Source of the DNA: CAUZWH01 sp965224275
GTDB lineage: Bacteria > Pseudomonadota > Alphaproteobacteria > SHVV01
Assembly: GCA_965224275.1 (NCBI GenBank)
Contig: CBDCYR010000015.1
Location: forward strand, 186,001 to 250,000
Reading direction: 5' to 3'
DNA: 64,000 nt
Position numbers and translations under genes: made by a program. Below the pieces are notes generated by a model. It searched no databases, was not told the DNA's origin, and saw only the letters and a program-made list of their open reading frames with translations. Positions 8,284 through 16,378 of the stretch are shown piece after piece. Position 1 is the first letter of the stretch; every line of letters begins with the position of its first letter.

Positions 8284-9215
8284 GAGTCCGACTCGAAACT
8301 CTATGTTTGATAACAGTACCTTGCGAGCCGCCTTGTGAGGAGTCGGATGTTGGCGACAAGAATCCATGCCTGTGCGGAGGCGATTGATTTCTCCCAATCC
8401 TTGGCCAGTCGACGGCATCGGTTGAGCCAGGCGAAGGTCCTCTCGACGACCCATCGTCTGGGCAGGAGCTCGAAGCCCTGGGCGGTGTCTGAGCGCTTGA
8501 TGATCTCGAGCTTCCAGCGGCCGATGTCCTCAAGGGCGCCCTCGAGTTTCGGTCCCGCGTAGGCGGCGTCGGCGAAGAGGTGACGCAGCCGGGGGAAGCG
8601 ATGACGGATCGATTTGAGGACCTCGGGCGCGCCGTCGCGGTCCTGGATATCGGCTGCGTGCACGATCAGGCCGACCAGCAGGCCGAGTGTATCGGTGACG
8701 ATGTGACGCTTGCGGCCCTTGATCTTCTTGCCCGCGTCATAGCCCCGAACACCACCGCTTTCCGTGGTTTTCACGCTCTGGCTGTCGATCACCCCGGCGC
8801 TCGGGCCGGCCTCGCGTCCTTCCAGCTCCCGGGCCGCCATGACCAGGTGATGGTTGATGCTCTCCAGCAGGCCGTTGGAGCGCCAGTCGTAGAAATAGCG
8901 CTGGACCGTGGAAGGCGGAGGGAAGTCGTTCGGCAACATCGCCCACTGGCAGCCCGTCGAGGCCATGTACATGACCGCATCCATGACATGGCGCAGGTCC
9001 GTCGTCCTCGGCCGGCCGATCTTCTTGCGCGGCGGCATGAGCGGCGCGATCAACGCCCACTCTCGATCCGTCAGGTCGCTTGCGTAGCGCCCGCCACGGC
9101 GCTCATAATTCGGGCGAGTGATTTCGGTCCACATGTTGTGCCTCCTCGTTTGCTTTGACACATCCGAGTAAGCCACAACCGACTGAAATCACTCAACTAG
9201 TTTCGGGTTGGCCTC
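8284..9215 (-). mobile_element. IS5-family (IS1031-type) insertion sequence, copy 2
   Basis: This 932-bp copy lies directly after copy 1 in the same orientation, separated only by the TAA at 8281-8283, and is followed by TAA at 9216-9218. The tandem arrangement could come from a second insertion at the same target or from a dimeric transposition product. It lies immediately upstream of the PEP-CTERM gene. Confidence 0.93.
8301..9134 (-). CDS. IS5-family transposase (copy 2)
   Basis: The same 277-residue DDE transposase as copy 1, with Asp instead of Val in EDIGRW, as in copy 3. The start is ATG 9134 behind GAGGAGG. The catalytic motifs VIDSQSVKT, LFADAAYAG and VVERTF are intact, so the copy may be active. 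Confidence 0.92.
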   Translation of the reverse strand: MWTEITRPNYERRGGRYASDLTDREWALIAPLMPPRKKIGRPRTTDLRHVMDAVMYMASTGCQWAMLPNDFPPPSTVQRYFYDWRSNGLLESINHHLVMAARELEGREAGPSAGVIDSQSVKTTESGGVRGYDAGKKIKGRKRHIVTDTLGLLVGLIVHAADIQDRDGAPEVLKSIRHRFPRLRHLFADAAYAGPKLEGALEDIGRWKLEIIKRSDTAQGFELLPRRWVVERTFAWLNRCRRLAKDWEKSIASAQAWILVANIRLLTRRLARYCYQT

Positions 9216-10098
9216 TAAGACCGAAAACGAGGCTGAATCCAAATTGGCCGGGGTTTATGTTGTGAAATTTACTACGCCGTTCGCTGTCGCCGGGGCTTTG
9301 CTCGCTGGAGTCTCATTATTCAACACGAGTAGCGCAGCGCCGCTGCCCCTTTTCACCGATGACTACGACGGTACGTATATCGGGAGCAGCGTTAACAGCG
9401 GCGGCAATGATCACGTGCTGTGGCTGCCTGGGCTTGTCGACACGAACGATGGGGGCGATCATCTTATCGATCCCCATTTTCAGTTTGTCGCAAATAGCGG
9501 TGTGTTCTGGACCGTCGGCGATCAGCCCGGCGGACCGGACGCCAGGCTGACAGGTACTGTCGTCAACAACGGTCGATCGGCGAACACGGCGACGATACAG
9601 CTCGACTTCACATGGGAGTCCAAAGGCCCCGCGGCGATCAATCCTACGCCGAAGTGTGAGTTCGGCGTGAACGTCTGCGGTAACGGTAGTAACATCCCGG
9701 TGGCCCCTGACTACTTGCTTCGATCCAATGAGTTTGAGTACTTCAAATTGACTTCCGGAAGTTTGACCGGAACGGGTGGGCAGCTCGCCAACTTTGGCCT
9801 CGTCTTCTCACAGCTGCCTTCCAATGGTTCCAAGCCGATGCAGCTTGGATTTGGCGCTAACAACAAGCCGGGCGGTACGAACCTCGTTAACCTCGCGATC
9901 GCCGATTTTGGCCTGTCGGTTTGGTTCTCCGTTGTGGTCAACCAGGCCAACAACGATCTCCAGCAACAGAGCTTTCTGGATTTCAATGAGGGCACCACGC
10001 TCAGCCAGCGCGGAGACATCAACCTGATCCTCACGCCGGTTCCAATTCCTGCCGCTCTCCCGTTGCTGCTCACCGGGCTAGCCGGATTGGGTCTCTTA

Positions 10099-11030
10099 GA
10101 GTCCGACTCGAAACTCTATGTTTGATAACAGTACCTTGCGAGCCGCCTTGTGAGGAGTCGGATGTTGGCGACAAGAATCCATGCCTGTGCGGAGGCGATT
10201 GATTTCTCCCAATCCTTGGCCAGTCGACGGCATCGGTTGAGCCAGGCGAAGGTCCTCTCGACGACCCATCGTCTGGGCAGGAGCTCGAAGCCCTGGGCGG
10301 TGTCTGAGCGCTTGATGATCTCGAGCTTCCAGCGGCCGATGTCCTCAAGGGCGCCCTCGAGTTTCGGTCCCGCGTAGGCGGCGTCGGCGAAGAGGTGACG
10401 CAGCCGGGGGAAGCGATGACGGATCGATTTGAGGACCTCGGGCGCGCCGTCGCGGTCCTGGATATCGGCTGCGTGCACGATCAGGCCGACCAGCAGGCCG
10501 AGTGTATCGGTGACGATGTGACGCTTGCGGCCCTTGATCTTCTTGCCCGCGTCATAGCCCCGAACACCACCGCTTTCCGTGGTTTTCACGCTCTGGCTGT
10601 CGATCACCCCGGCGCTCGGGCCGGCCTCGCGTCCTTCCAGCTCCCGGGCCGCCATGACCAGGTGATGGTTGATGCTCTCCAGCAGGCCGTTGGAGCGCCA
10701 GTCGTAGAAATAGCGCTGGACCGTGGAAGGCGGAGGGAAGTCGTTCGGCAACATCGCCCACTGGCAGCCCGTCGAGGCCATGTACATGACCGCATCCATG
10801 ACATGGCGCAGGTCCGTCGTCCTCGGCCGGCCGATCTTCTTGCGCGGCGGCATGAGCGGCGCGATCAACGCCCACTCTCGATCCGTCAGGTCGCTTGCGT
10901 AGCGCCCGCCACGGCGCTCATAATTCGGGCGAGTGATTTCGGTCCACATGTTGTGCCTCCTCGTTTGCTTTGACACAACCGAGTAAGCCACAACCGACTG
11001 AAATCACTCAACTAGTTTCGGGTTGGCCTC
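10099..11030 (-). mobile_element. IS5-family (IS1031-type) insertion sequence, copy 3
   Basis: A 932-bp copy flanked by TTA on both sides (10096-10098 and 11031-11033). The TTA was a Leu codon in the PEP-CTERM gene. Sequence matches copy 2 most closely. Because copies 2 and 3 each have their own target duplication, they are independent insertions, not the ends of one composite transposon. Confidence 0.93.
10116..10949 (-). CDS. IS5-family transposase (copy 3)
   Basis: A 277-residue DDE transposase identical in motifs to copies 1, 2 and 4, with the Asp variant in EDIGRW. The start is ATG 10949 after GAGGAGG. The frame is intact. Confidence 0.92.
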   Translation of the reverse strand: MWTEITRPNYERRGGRYASDLTDREWALIAPLMPPRKKIGRPRTTDLRHVMDAVMYMASTGCQWAMLPNDFPPPSTVQRYFYDWRSNGLLESINHHLVMAARELEGREAGPSAGVIDSQSVKTTESGGVRGYDAGKKIKGRKRHIVTDTLGLLVGLIVHAADIQDRDGAPEVLKSIRHRFPRLRHLFADAAYAGPKLEGALEDIGRWKLEIIKRSDTAQGFELLPRRWVVERTFAWLNRCRRLAKDWEKSIASAQAWILVANIRLLTRRLARYCYQT

Positions 11031-11086
11031 TTAGGCTGGCGGAGACGTAAAGCAGTATGACAGCGCCCGCTTTGGCAGAGCGCTCA

Positions 11087-11112
11087 AAGGCGGCCTTCGG
11101 GCCGCTTTTTTT
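11087..11112 (+). terminator. Rho-independent terminator of the PEP-CTERM gene
   Basis: The stem GCGGCC / GGCCGC with a TTCG tetraloop is followed by seven T. It lies 27 bp after the reconstructed stop of the PEP-CTERM gene, which supports that this is the gene's original 3' end. Confidence 0.85.
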
Positions 11113-11191
11113 GTTTCGAGGCGCTCCATAAGCGTTAAACGCGTCGGCTGAGCGATTACACTAATACTCAACTTCTGGTCAAAAGCATGAT

Positions 11192-11272
11192 TCAGTCGTC
11201 GAGGAAAGGCCCCGATTCACGCCAAATGCGCATTGAACGAAGCCGCTCCACGGCAGTTTTTGCTTCAGACAT
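11192..11272 (-). CDS. Possible 26-residue peptide with a strong ribosome site
   Basis: On the minus strand AGGAGGAAGG lies 6 bp before an ATG that opens 26 codons (MSEAKTAVERLRSMR...GPFLDD) and stops at TGA 11192-11194. The strong ribosome-binding site is the main evidence. The peptide is charged and has no recognised relatives. It may be the leftover start of a longer gene truncated by the mobile elements to its left. Apart from this, 11113-11459 shows nothing recognisable. Confidence 0.35.
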   Translation of the reverse strand: MSEAKTAVERLRSMRIWRESGPFLDD

Positions 11273-11459
11273 TGAGCCTTCCTCCTAATGTGCAGCGCTT
11301 GTTTCCGGGTGTTGGAGTGCCGGATTTGTGTCGGATCCCGGGTGCCGGTTCCGCAATCTAAGAGCCTACCTGTTTTCTGGTTTCCCACGGTTAGCATCGA
11401 CCCCACTGATGGCCAGCCCCGGATTGTCCGGTGGAGCGCCGTTCAGGCCAGGGAGATCG

Positions 11460-12335
11460 ATGATGAAAACCACCGACACGACATACGTATCGCCTCTTCG
11501 AGGGCGGATGATGGAACAGATGGGCATAGCCGGTCTGGCCGATAGCACACAGGCCATGTATCTGCGCGAGATCGAGACCCTCAACAAACATTACAACAAG
11601 CCGCCGGACCGGCTTGACGCCGAGGAGGTCCGCAGCTGGCTGCTGGCGAGGATCGAGCGCGGTCTCGACCCGAACACGACCAATGTAAGCCTCGGTGCGC
11701 TCAGGTTCCTGTATCGCGACACACTGCGCCGTCCCGAGATGGTCGACGGGCTCCGTTACCGCAAGAGGCCCCGCAAACTGCCCCGGTCAATGGCGGAGAA
11801 GGAGGTCGAGCGCTTGATCCTCGCCATCTCCGACCTCCGTTATCGGGCCGCGACGGTTCTTGCCTATGGCGCCGGTCTCCGCATCTCGGAAACTGTTGAG
11901 GTGCAACTCATCGACATCAAGTCGGACAAACGGCTTCTGCACATCCGTTCCGGCAAGGGCGGCGCCGAGCGCATGGCGCCGCTTCCCGACGGGCTCGTCG
12001 AATACCTGCGGCGTTACTGCAAGAACCTCTTTCCACGACCGGTCACGTGGCTGTTCTACGGTGAGTCGCCGGAGGTGCCTCTCAAGATCGATACCCTGCG
12101 TGTTGCCTTTAAGAAGGCCTGCCGCAAGGCCGGCGTCGACGGCTGCCATACCTTCCATAGCTTGAGGCATTCGGCCGCCACCCACTGGCATGAGCGTGGC
12201 GGCAACATCGATGTCATCCAGGATGTCCTGGGTCACCGGAATGCCGACACGACGCGCGGCTACGCCCGCGCCACCGGCAAGATGTTCGAGACCCTCGACC
12301 ATCCGCTCTCGGGCTTCGACCTGATCGACGCCTGA
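11460..12335 (+). CDS. Tyrosine recombinase/integrase (IS91-associated)
   Basis: A 291-residue recombinase starting at ATG 11460 after GGGAG; a longer upstream frame has no good start. It has a SAM-like N-terminal DNA-binding domain (STQAMYLREIETLNKHY) and the catalytic set Arg in AGLRISE, His-x-x-Arg in FHSLRHSAATH, His in LGHRNADT and Tyr in GYARA. It probably helps the adjacent HUH transposase, for example in resolving intermediates, though the role of such accessory genes is not firmly established. Confidence 0.88.
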   Translation: MMKTTDTTYVSPLRGRMMEQMGIAGLADSTQAMYLREIETLNKHYNKPPDRLDAEEVRSWLLARIERGLDPNTTNVSLGALRFLYRDTLRRPEMVDGLRYRKRPRKLPRSMAEKEVERLILAISDLRYRAATVLAYGAGLRISETVEVQLIDIKSDKRLLHIRSGKGGAERMAPLPDGLVEYLRRYCKNLFPRPVTWLFYGESPEVPLKIDTLRVAFKKACRKAGVDGCHTFHSLRHSAATHWHERGGNIDVIQDVLGHRNADTTRGYARATGKMFETLDHPLSGFDLIDA

Positions 12336-12341
12336 GGCGCC

Positions 12342-13589
12342 GTGAAGCGCAAAGACGCCGGCGTGGCTGATATTTTCCGCCGCGCCGGCGCAGATTACCG
12401 GCGGCGCCTGGCCGGCCAGCTTGACGCCGGACGCCTCAAGGTCATGGCCGCGATCGAGTCCTGCCGGACGTCCGTACTCGGTGGCCACATGTATCAATGC
12501 GACGGCTGCAGGCGCGAGCATCCGCTCTACAACTCGTGCCGCAACCGCCACTGCCCGTCCTGCCAGGCGCTTGCCGCAAGGCAATGGCTGGAGGCGCGCG
12601 CCGCCGATATCCTGCCGGTGCCGTACTTCCACGTTGTATTTTCGTTGCCCAAAGAAGTCAGCGGGATCGCCTTTTGCAACCGCAAGGTCGTGTTCAACAT
12701 CCTGTTTCGCACCGCCGCCGAGACCCTGCGCACCATCGCCGAGGACGACCGTCACGGTGGACTGCGTATCGGCGGCACCGCGGTCCTCCACACTTGGGAC
12801 CAGAAGCTCGGCTTCCATCCGCATCTGCATATCGTCGTGCCTAACGCCGGCTTCGATGTCGCAACCGGCCAATGGAAGACCGGAAGCGGCACCTTCCTGG
12901 CCCCGGTCAAGGTCCTCGCCAGCCTGTTCCGGCGCCGCTTCCTTGAGGAGCTCACCCGCGCCCATGCACGCGGGAAAATCGAATTTCATGGCGGCATCGC
13001 CCATCTCGCCAATCCCGGAGAGTTCCACGCCACCCTCGTGGCCGCCCGCGGCAAGAACTGGATCGTCTACGCCAAACGACCCTTTCGCGATGCCGAACAG
13101 GTCTTCCGCTATCTCTCCCGATACACGCACAGAATTGCCATCGGCGACAGCCGCATCATCGCCTGCGATGGACAGAACGTCTCCTTCCGTTGCCGCAAGC
13201 CGACCAGTCCGGGGCAAAGGAAACCCCGCTACGGCACGGCCACCATCACCGCCGACGAGTTCATCCGCCGGTTCCTGTTGCATGTCCTGCCAAACGGACT
13301 GCATCGCATCCGCCACTTCGGAATCCTTGCCAATGGAAGCCGTGCCAAGACCCTCGAAGTCGCGCGCGAGGCGCTGGGTGTAAACGGCCTCCAGGCGCAT
13401 ACAGCCGTAACCCATGACGGCGAGGAGGACGACCACCGCAATAGCGGCCTGGAGACCGGGATCGCGCCCGTTCCCTGCCCGCACTGTGGCGGCGAATTGC
13501 GGAAAATCCGGGAAATCTCCCGCCGGTACGATCCGTTCTCTTCACGAGACCCTCCCCCCGCTCAACCGGCGCAGGACGCGAAACCATGA
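12342..13589 (+). CDS. IS91-family transposase
   Basis: A 415-residue rolling-circle transposase starting at GTG 12342. The N-terminal zinc ribbon is YQCDGCRREHPLYNSC with RNRHCPSC. The HUH metal motif is FHPHLHIVVP, and the catalytic Tyr region is FRYLSRYTHRIAI. The C-terminus has another CPHCGG pair. Length is normal, so the element may be functional. The long antisense ORF over it is a GC-rich shadow. Confidence 0.9.
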   Translation: MKRKDAGVADIFRRAGADYRRRLAGQLDAGRLKVMAAIESCRTSVLGGHMYQCDGCRREHPLYNSCRNRHCPSCQALAARQWLEARAADILPVPYFHVVFSLPKEVSGIAFCNRKVVFNILFRTAAETLRTIAEDDRHGGLRIGGTAVLHTWDQKLGFHPHLHIVVPNAGFDVATGQWKTGSGTFLAPVKVLASLFRRRFLEELTRAHARGKIEFHGGIAHLANPGEFHATLVAARGKNWIVYAKRPFRDAEQVFRYLSRYTHRIAIGDSRIIACDGQNVSFRCRKPTSPGQRKPRYGTATITADEFIRRFLLHVLPNGLHRIRHFGILANGSRAKTLEVAREALGVNGLQAHTAVTHDGEEDDHRNSGLETGIAPVPCPHCGGELRKIREISRRYDPFSSRDPPPAQPAQDAKP

Positions 13590-13819
13590 AACATCGGATC
13601 CCATCCGGATCGGCAAACGTCGTCATCGCGTCGGCGAACCGGTCGGCGTGCGCTCAATTACGAACACAAGGCAATCGCCAACGAAAAGTGTCTCTACCGT
13701 CGGCAATCAGCTGTCGAAAAAATATAAATGCTGGTCGGAAGCCTCGTCTCACGCGTCCCAACGATAGTGACCACCCGCCCCGGCGCAGGCATCAACGCAC
13801 TTTCCACATAGGCTGACAC
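13590..13819. other. Gap between the IS91 unit and the amidinotransferase gene
   Basis: No convincing gene. One frame encodes RVGEPVGVR and then NYEHKAIANEKCLYR before stopping, which may be a scrap of an older coding sequence. The likely right end of the IS91 element is in this stretch. Confidence 0.4.
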
Positions 13820-14989
13820 CTACACTCGCGGCCCACGGCCTCGTTCAAACAGCTTAGGCAGATTCTGCCGAATCTGCCTAAGCCTTAAGATTGTTGAGCA
13901 ATGCAAGCCGCCGCCGATGCGCATGAACTCGGCGTAGGGAACTTCGGTCACATCGACCCCGGTCTTGCGCACCGCGGCAATCGCCTTGGGGGCCTCCGCG
14001 ATCATGATAACGTGACCCGGTTCCAGCAACGTCACGTTGGCCGGTCCATACAGCGCTTGTTCATCGGTCTCGACCTCGACGATCTCGTAGCCGTGCTCCT
14101 TAAGCCATCGCCAGTTGTCAAAATCCATTCCAGGCAGGTAGGCAATGACTTTCTTATGATCGAGGGGCCCAATGATCATGTCGGGGTGATGACTCACGCC
14201 TGACTGCGGGTGAAAGTAGATGTTGCCCGAACTTTCGAGAATAAGCGTCGTCATTTCGTCGGCCAGGCAACTGCGTTCGACAACCGGGATCAACTGGGAC
14301 AATCCCTCTTCGTTGTAGGCGATGCCGTGCGACGTGACGAATACGTCCTCGGCAAGCCACAGACATGGGCCGGCTTCGGCGACCCCGGTACCCGTAATGG
14401 TTGCCACCGGCGGAACACCAAGCTGGGTCCATGCCCAATAGGCCAGGTATTCCGAGCGCCCGAATCCAAGCGGACTAACGGCAATTTTTTCAATTATCGA
14501 GCCACCACGGACGACCAAGGTTTCATTGGCGGCCCAGGTGCCACGTTGAGGCCCAAAGGGACCGACGGGCGGATCAGGGTAGGTCACCCGGTGAACAATG
14601 ACACCGGCTTCCTCCATGGCGGCTTCATATTGAAGACTTTGGTCGTGCATCTTGTCGATATCGAGATCGCCGTGAGACAACCCCATTTGCGGGAAATACG
14701 CAGGATCTTGGTCATAGGCGACGAATCGCTCGTGGGAGGTGATGTCGATAAGGGCGACCTCGCGCAACTTGCCAATGCCGTTCGCCCCAAACTCACGTCC
14801 GTAAATCTTTGGATAGATTTCTTTGGCGTCGATGTTGTGCCAAGTCTCGATCGACGGCGCCTGGCCCGGCACGTAGCCGGGCATCTCGGTCAACTTGAAC
14901 GCCTTGGTTTTGATTTGCTCCTGCATCTCTTTGATACGTGCAGCCCAAGGCGCCGGTAAGACCGGTTTGGTGGGGATGTTTGAAGCCAT
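13820..14989 (-). CDS. Guanidino-group-modifying enzyme (amidinotransferase/arginine deiminase superfamily)
   Basis: A 389-residue protein of the GME superfamily. The catalytic Cys is in GGGLHCSTI (about residue 364) near the C-terminus, and an acidic/His pair region is SHGDLDIDKMHD. Family members act on arginine or methylated or amidino compounds; substrate cannot be told from sequence alone. The start is ATG 14989. The last codons fall in a perfect 14-bp-stem palindrome (13852-13883), so the C-terminal LRQIRQNLPK may be an acquired insert. It stands alone between the IS91 unit and repeat R3. Confidence 0.75.
   Translation of the reverse strand: MASNIPTKPVLPAPWAARIKEMQEQIKTKAFKLTEMPGYVPGQAPSIETWHNIDAKEIYPKIYGREFGANGIGKLREVALIDITSHERFVAYDQDPAYFPQMGLSHGDLDIDKMHDQSLQYEAAMEEAGVIVHRVTYPDPPVGPFGPQRGTWAANETLVVRGGSIIEKIAVSPLGFGRSEYLAYWAWTQLGVPPVATITGTGVAEAGPCLWLAEDVFVTSHGIAYNEEGLSQLIPVVERSCLADEMTTLILESSGNIYFHPQSGVSHHPDMIIGPLDHKKVIAYLPGMDFDNWRWLKEHGYEIVEVETDEQALYGPANVTLLEPGHVIMIAEAPKAIAAVRKTGVDVTEVPYAEFMRIGGGLHCSTILRLRQIRQNLPKLFERGRGPRV
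13852..13883. repeat. Perfect hairpin inside the 3' end of the amidinotransferase gene
   Basis: GCTTAGGCAGATTC and its reverse complement are separated by TGCC, giving a 14-bp perfect stem. It is inside the coding region, 13 codons before the stop. With no T-run it is not a standard terminator. It may be a short palindromic element inserted in frame, or stabilise the mRNA end. Confidence 0.7.
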
Positions 14990-15077
14990 AATTTAAGAGT
15001 CCTCGATAACTTACGGCGATATTTGGCTGGGGTTTTACGTTGTTGGGCGAAGCAACGTTTCCGCCCGCACGGCGCAT

Positions 15078-15370
15078 CTAGTGGATGAAATCCACCATAT
15101 GGTACCCATACGACGGCTTGCCGAGTTCGCCGGTTAGGCGCGCGAAGCGTGGCGATGCCCCATGGGACCGTTGGGCATCGGAAGCTTCGCGTAACGCGGC
15201 CGGTGAGCTCGGCAAGCCGCCCTGTGGGTCGCGTATCCCGGTCCCCGGTGCGTCGAAAACCCCTCGACGATGCCCAACGTTCCCTTGGGGCATCGCCTGC
15301 GGGCTTCCTCCTGCCGAGCTACCGGGATACGCGATCGTATGGGTACCATATGTTGGATTCCATCCACTAG
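15078..15370 (-). repeat. CTAG-bounded MITE-like palindrome, copy R3
   Basis: A 293-bp copy in inverted orientation relative to R1, R2 and R4: GGAATCC-type end at the right, GAAATCC-type end at the left. Its right CTAG (15367-15370) contains the stop codon of pncC on the minus strand. It is the third case where the element abuts a host gene exactly at the amber codon. Confidence 0.9.
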
Positions 15371-15867
15371 GTAACCGCGTCGATCTGTTTGAGCAGCACT
15401 TCGAGCGCGTCGTCGACCGTCGCGAGTCTCACGCCATTTCGCCCGACATCTCCGTATTCTCTTTTGACGTGAGAGACCTTCCCGCCACGCCGGGCGCCGG
15501 CAAGGTGGACCAGGCCGACCGGCTTGGCCGCGGTTCCGCCACCAGGTCCAGCGATGCCCGTGCACGAAACAGCCACGTCCGCATCAGACCGGCTCAGTGC
15601 ACCTTCGACCATGGCGCGCGCCACCTCTTCGCTCACTGCGCCGGCTCGATAAAAAAGATCCTCCGGCACGCCGAGTTGCTGCTGCTTGGCTTCGTTGGTG
15701 TAGGGAATGAAGCCGCGATCAACGACATCTGAAGAACCGGCGATCTCGGTTAGACACGCGGTGAGCAACCCACCAGTACAGGATTCCGCAGTCGCAATGC
15801 GAACAGCCTTGCTCCTGCTGCGATTCAACACCTTGGTCGCTTTTGCTATTAGTTCCGGGGGAAACAT
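15367..15867 (-). CDS. pncC: Nicotinamide-nucleotide amidase (CinA C-terminal domain)
   Basis: A single-domain CinA-C protein that deamidates NMN in the pyridine nucleotide cycle. Family motifs are TAESCTGGLL, VSEEVARAMVEGA and SCTGIAGPGGG. The ATG 15867 is chosen because it gives the normal MFPPELI-type start and overlaps the pgpA stop as TGATG. The product is 166 residues, a usual length. The TAG stop comes from the CTAG at the edge of R3. Confidence 0.9.
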   Translation of the reverse strand: MFPPELIAKATKVLNRSRSKAVRIATAESCTGGLLTACLTEIAGSSDVVDRGFIPYTNEAKQQQLGVPEDLFYRAGAVSEEVARAMVEGALSRSDADVAVSCTGIAGPGGGTAAKPVGLVHLAGARRGGKVSHVKREYGDVGRNGVRLATVDDALEVLLKQIDAVT

Positions 15868-16355
15868 CACACTCCTCGCTCGATCCACAGAGCGATCAGC
15901 AGTACGACTGCTGCAAATATACCTGCCAAGACGTCATCGAGAATGACTCCAAGTGCGCCCGGTACACGGCGATCGATCCAGCGAATTGGCCATGGCTTGA
16001 AAATATCGAAAAAGCGAAACAGTAGAAACGCAAACACATAGTAAACCGCTGTGGGCGGAACGGCGACAATTGTAATCCACTGTCCCACCACTTCATCAAT
16101 AACGACGGGGCCTGGATCTGTATCGTCTCCGCGGCTGAGATAGATCGACGTCGCCCACCAGCCTAGTGCAAATGCAACCAAAATTGCGACGACAAGCCCC
16201 ATTGCGCCGGCGTAATGGGTGATCGCGTAAGCAATCGGAATTGCAACGAGCGATCCCCAAGTTCCCGGAGCGCGCGGCAATAACCCAGATCCACCGGCCG
16301 TCGCGATCAATGCCGCGGGATGCCAAAAAGAAAGGTCAGGCGGGAGTTTGCTCAT
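15867..16355 (-). CDS. pgpA: Phosphatidylglycerophosphatase A
   Basis: An inner-membrane phosphatase that makes phosphatidylglycerol from PGP. The N-terminal catalytic motif region GSGLLPRAPGTWGSL is present, with VVIDEVVGQW and several hydrophobic helices (residues about 35-60, 100-120 and 135-160). The product is about 162 residues from ATG 16355; a TTG at 16373 would add six. It lies between ispDF and pncC in a tight minus-strand operon. Confidence 0.92.
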   Translation of the reverse strand: MSKLPPDLSFWHPAALIATAGGSGLLPRAPGTWGSLVAIPIAYAITHYAGAMGLVVAILVAFALGWWATSIYLSRGDDTDPGPVVIDEVVGQWITIVAVPPTAVYYVFAFLLFRFFDIFKPWPIRWIDRRVPGALGVILDDVLAGIFAAVVLLIALWIERGV

Positions 16356-16378
16356 AGCTTCGTTGGGATCCAATCAAG

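Larger units (their letters stand above)
9262..11060 (+). pseudogene. PEP-CTERM (VPxPA-type) exported protein, interrupted by IS copy 3
   Basis: The coding sequence runs from GTG 9262 (MKFTTPFAVAGALLAGVSLF, a signal peptide ending SSA-AP) to 10098. It carries the sorting signal PIPAALPLLLTGLAGLGLL. IS copy 3 then interrupts it. If the IS and one TTA are removed, the frame continues after the element as GWRRRKAV and stops at 11058-11060. That is exactly the Arg-rich tail expected of a PEP-CTERM signal. As it stands the frame runs into the IS and ends ESDSKLYV, so the basic cluster is lost and exosortase-type sorting probably fails. The middle (residues about 30-270) is a secreted domain of unknown function with few cysteines. 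No exosortase gene is in the window. Confidence 0.8.
11400..13670 (+). mobile_element. IS91-type element with accessory tyrosine recombinase (ends approximate)
   Basis: A tyrosine recombinase gene is followed after 6 bp by a Y1/HUH transposase of the IS91 class, a pairing known in this family. IS91 elements lack inverted repeats and target duplications, so the ends cannot be fixed by inspection. The sequence GAACACAAG near 13662-13670 contains both GAAC and CAAG, the tetranucleotides used as IS91 targets, and may mark the right end. Confidence 0.6.

Noticed and set aside
8284..11030. A composite transposon formed by IS copies 2 and 3 around the PEP-CTERM gene
   Set aside because: Each copy has its own 3-bp duplication (TAA and TTA) and the gene is itself interrupted by copy 3, so the two are separate insertions.
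11787..13484. A 565-codon open frame antisense to the IS91 unit
   Set aside because: It is an artefact of GC-rich codon use opposite two well-supported genes; composition is Gly/Ala/Val/Arg-rich with no domain.
14210..14959. A 249-codon plus-strand frame over the amidinotransferase gene
   Set aside because: Opposite a gene with a catalytic motif and normal length; no domain seen.
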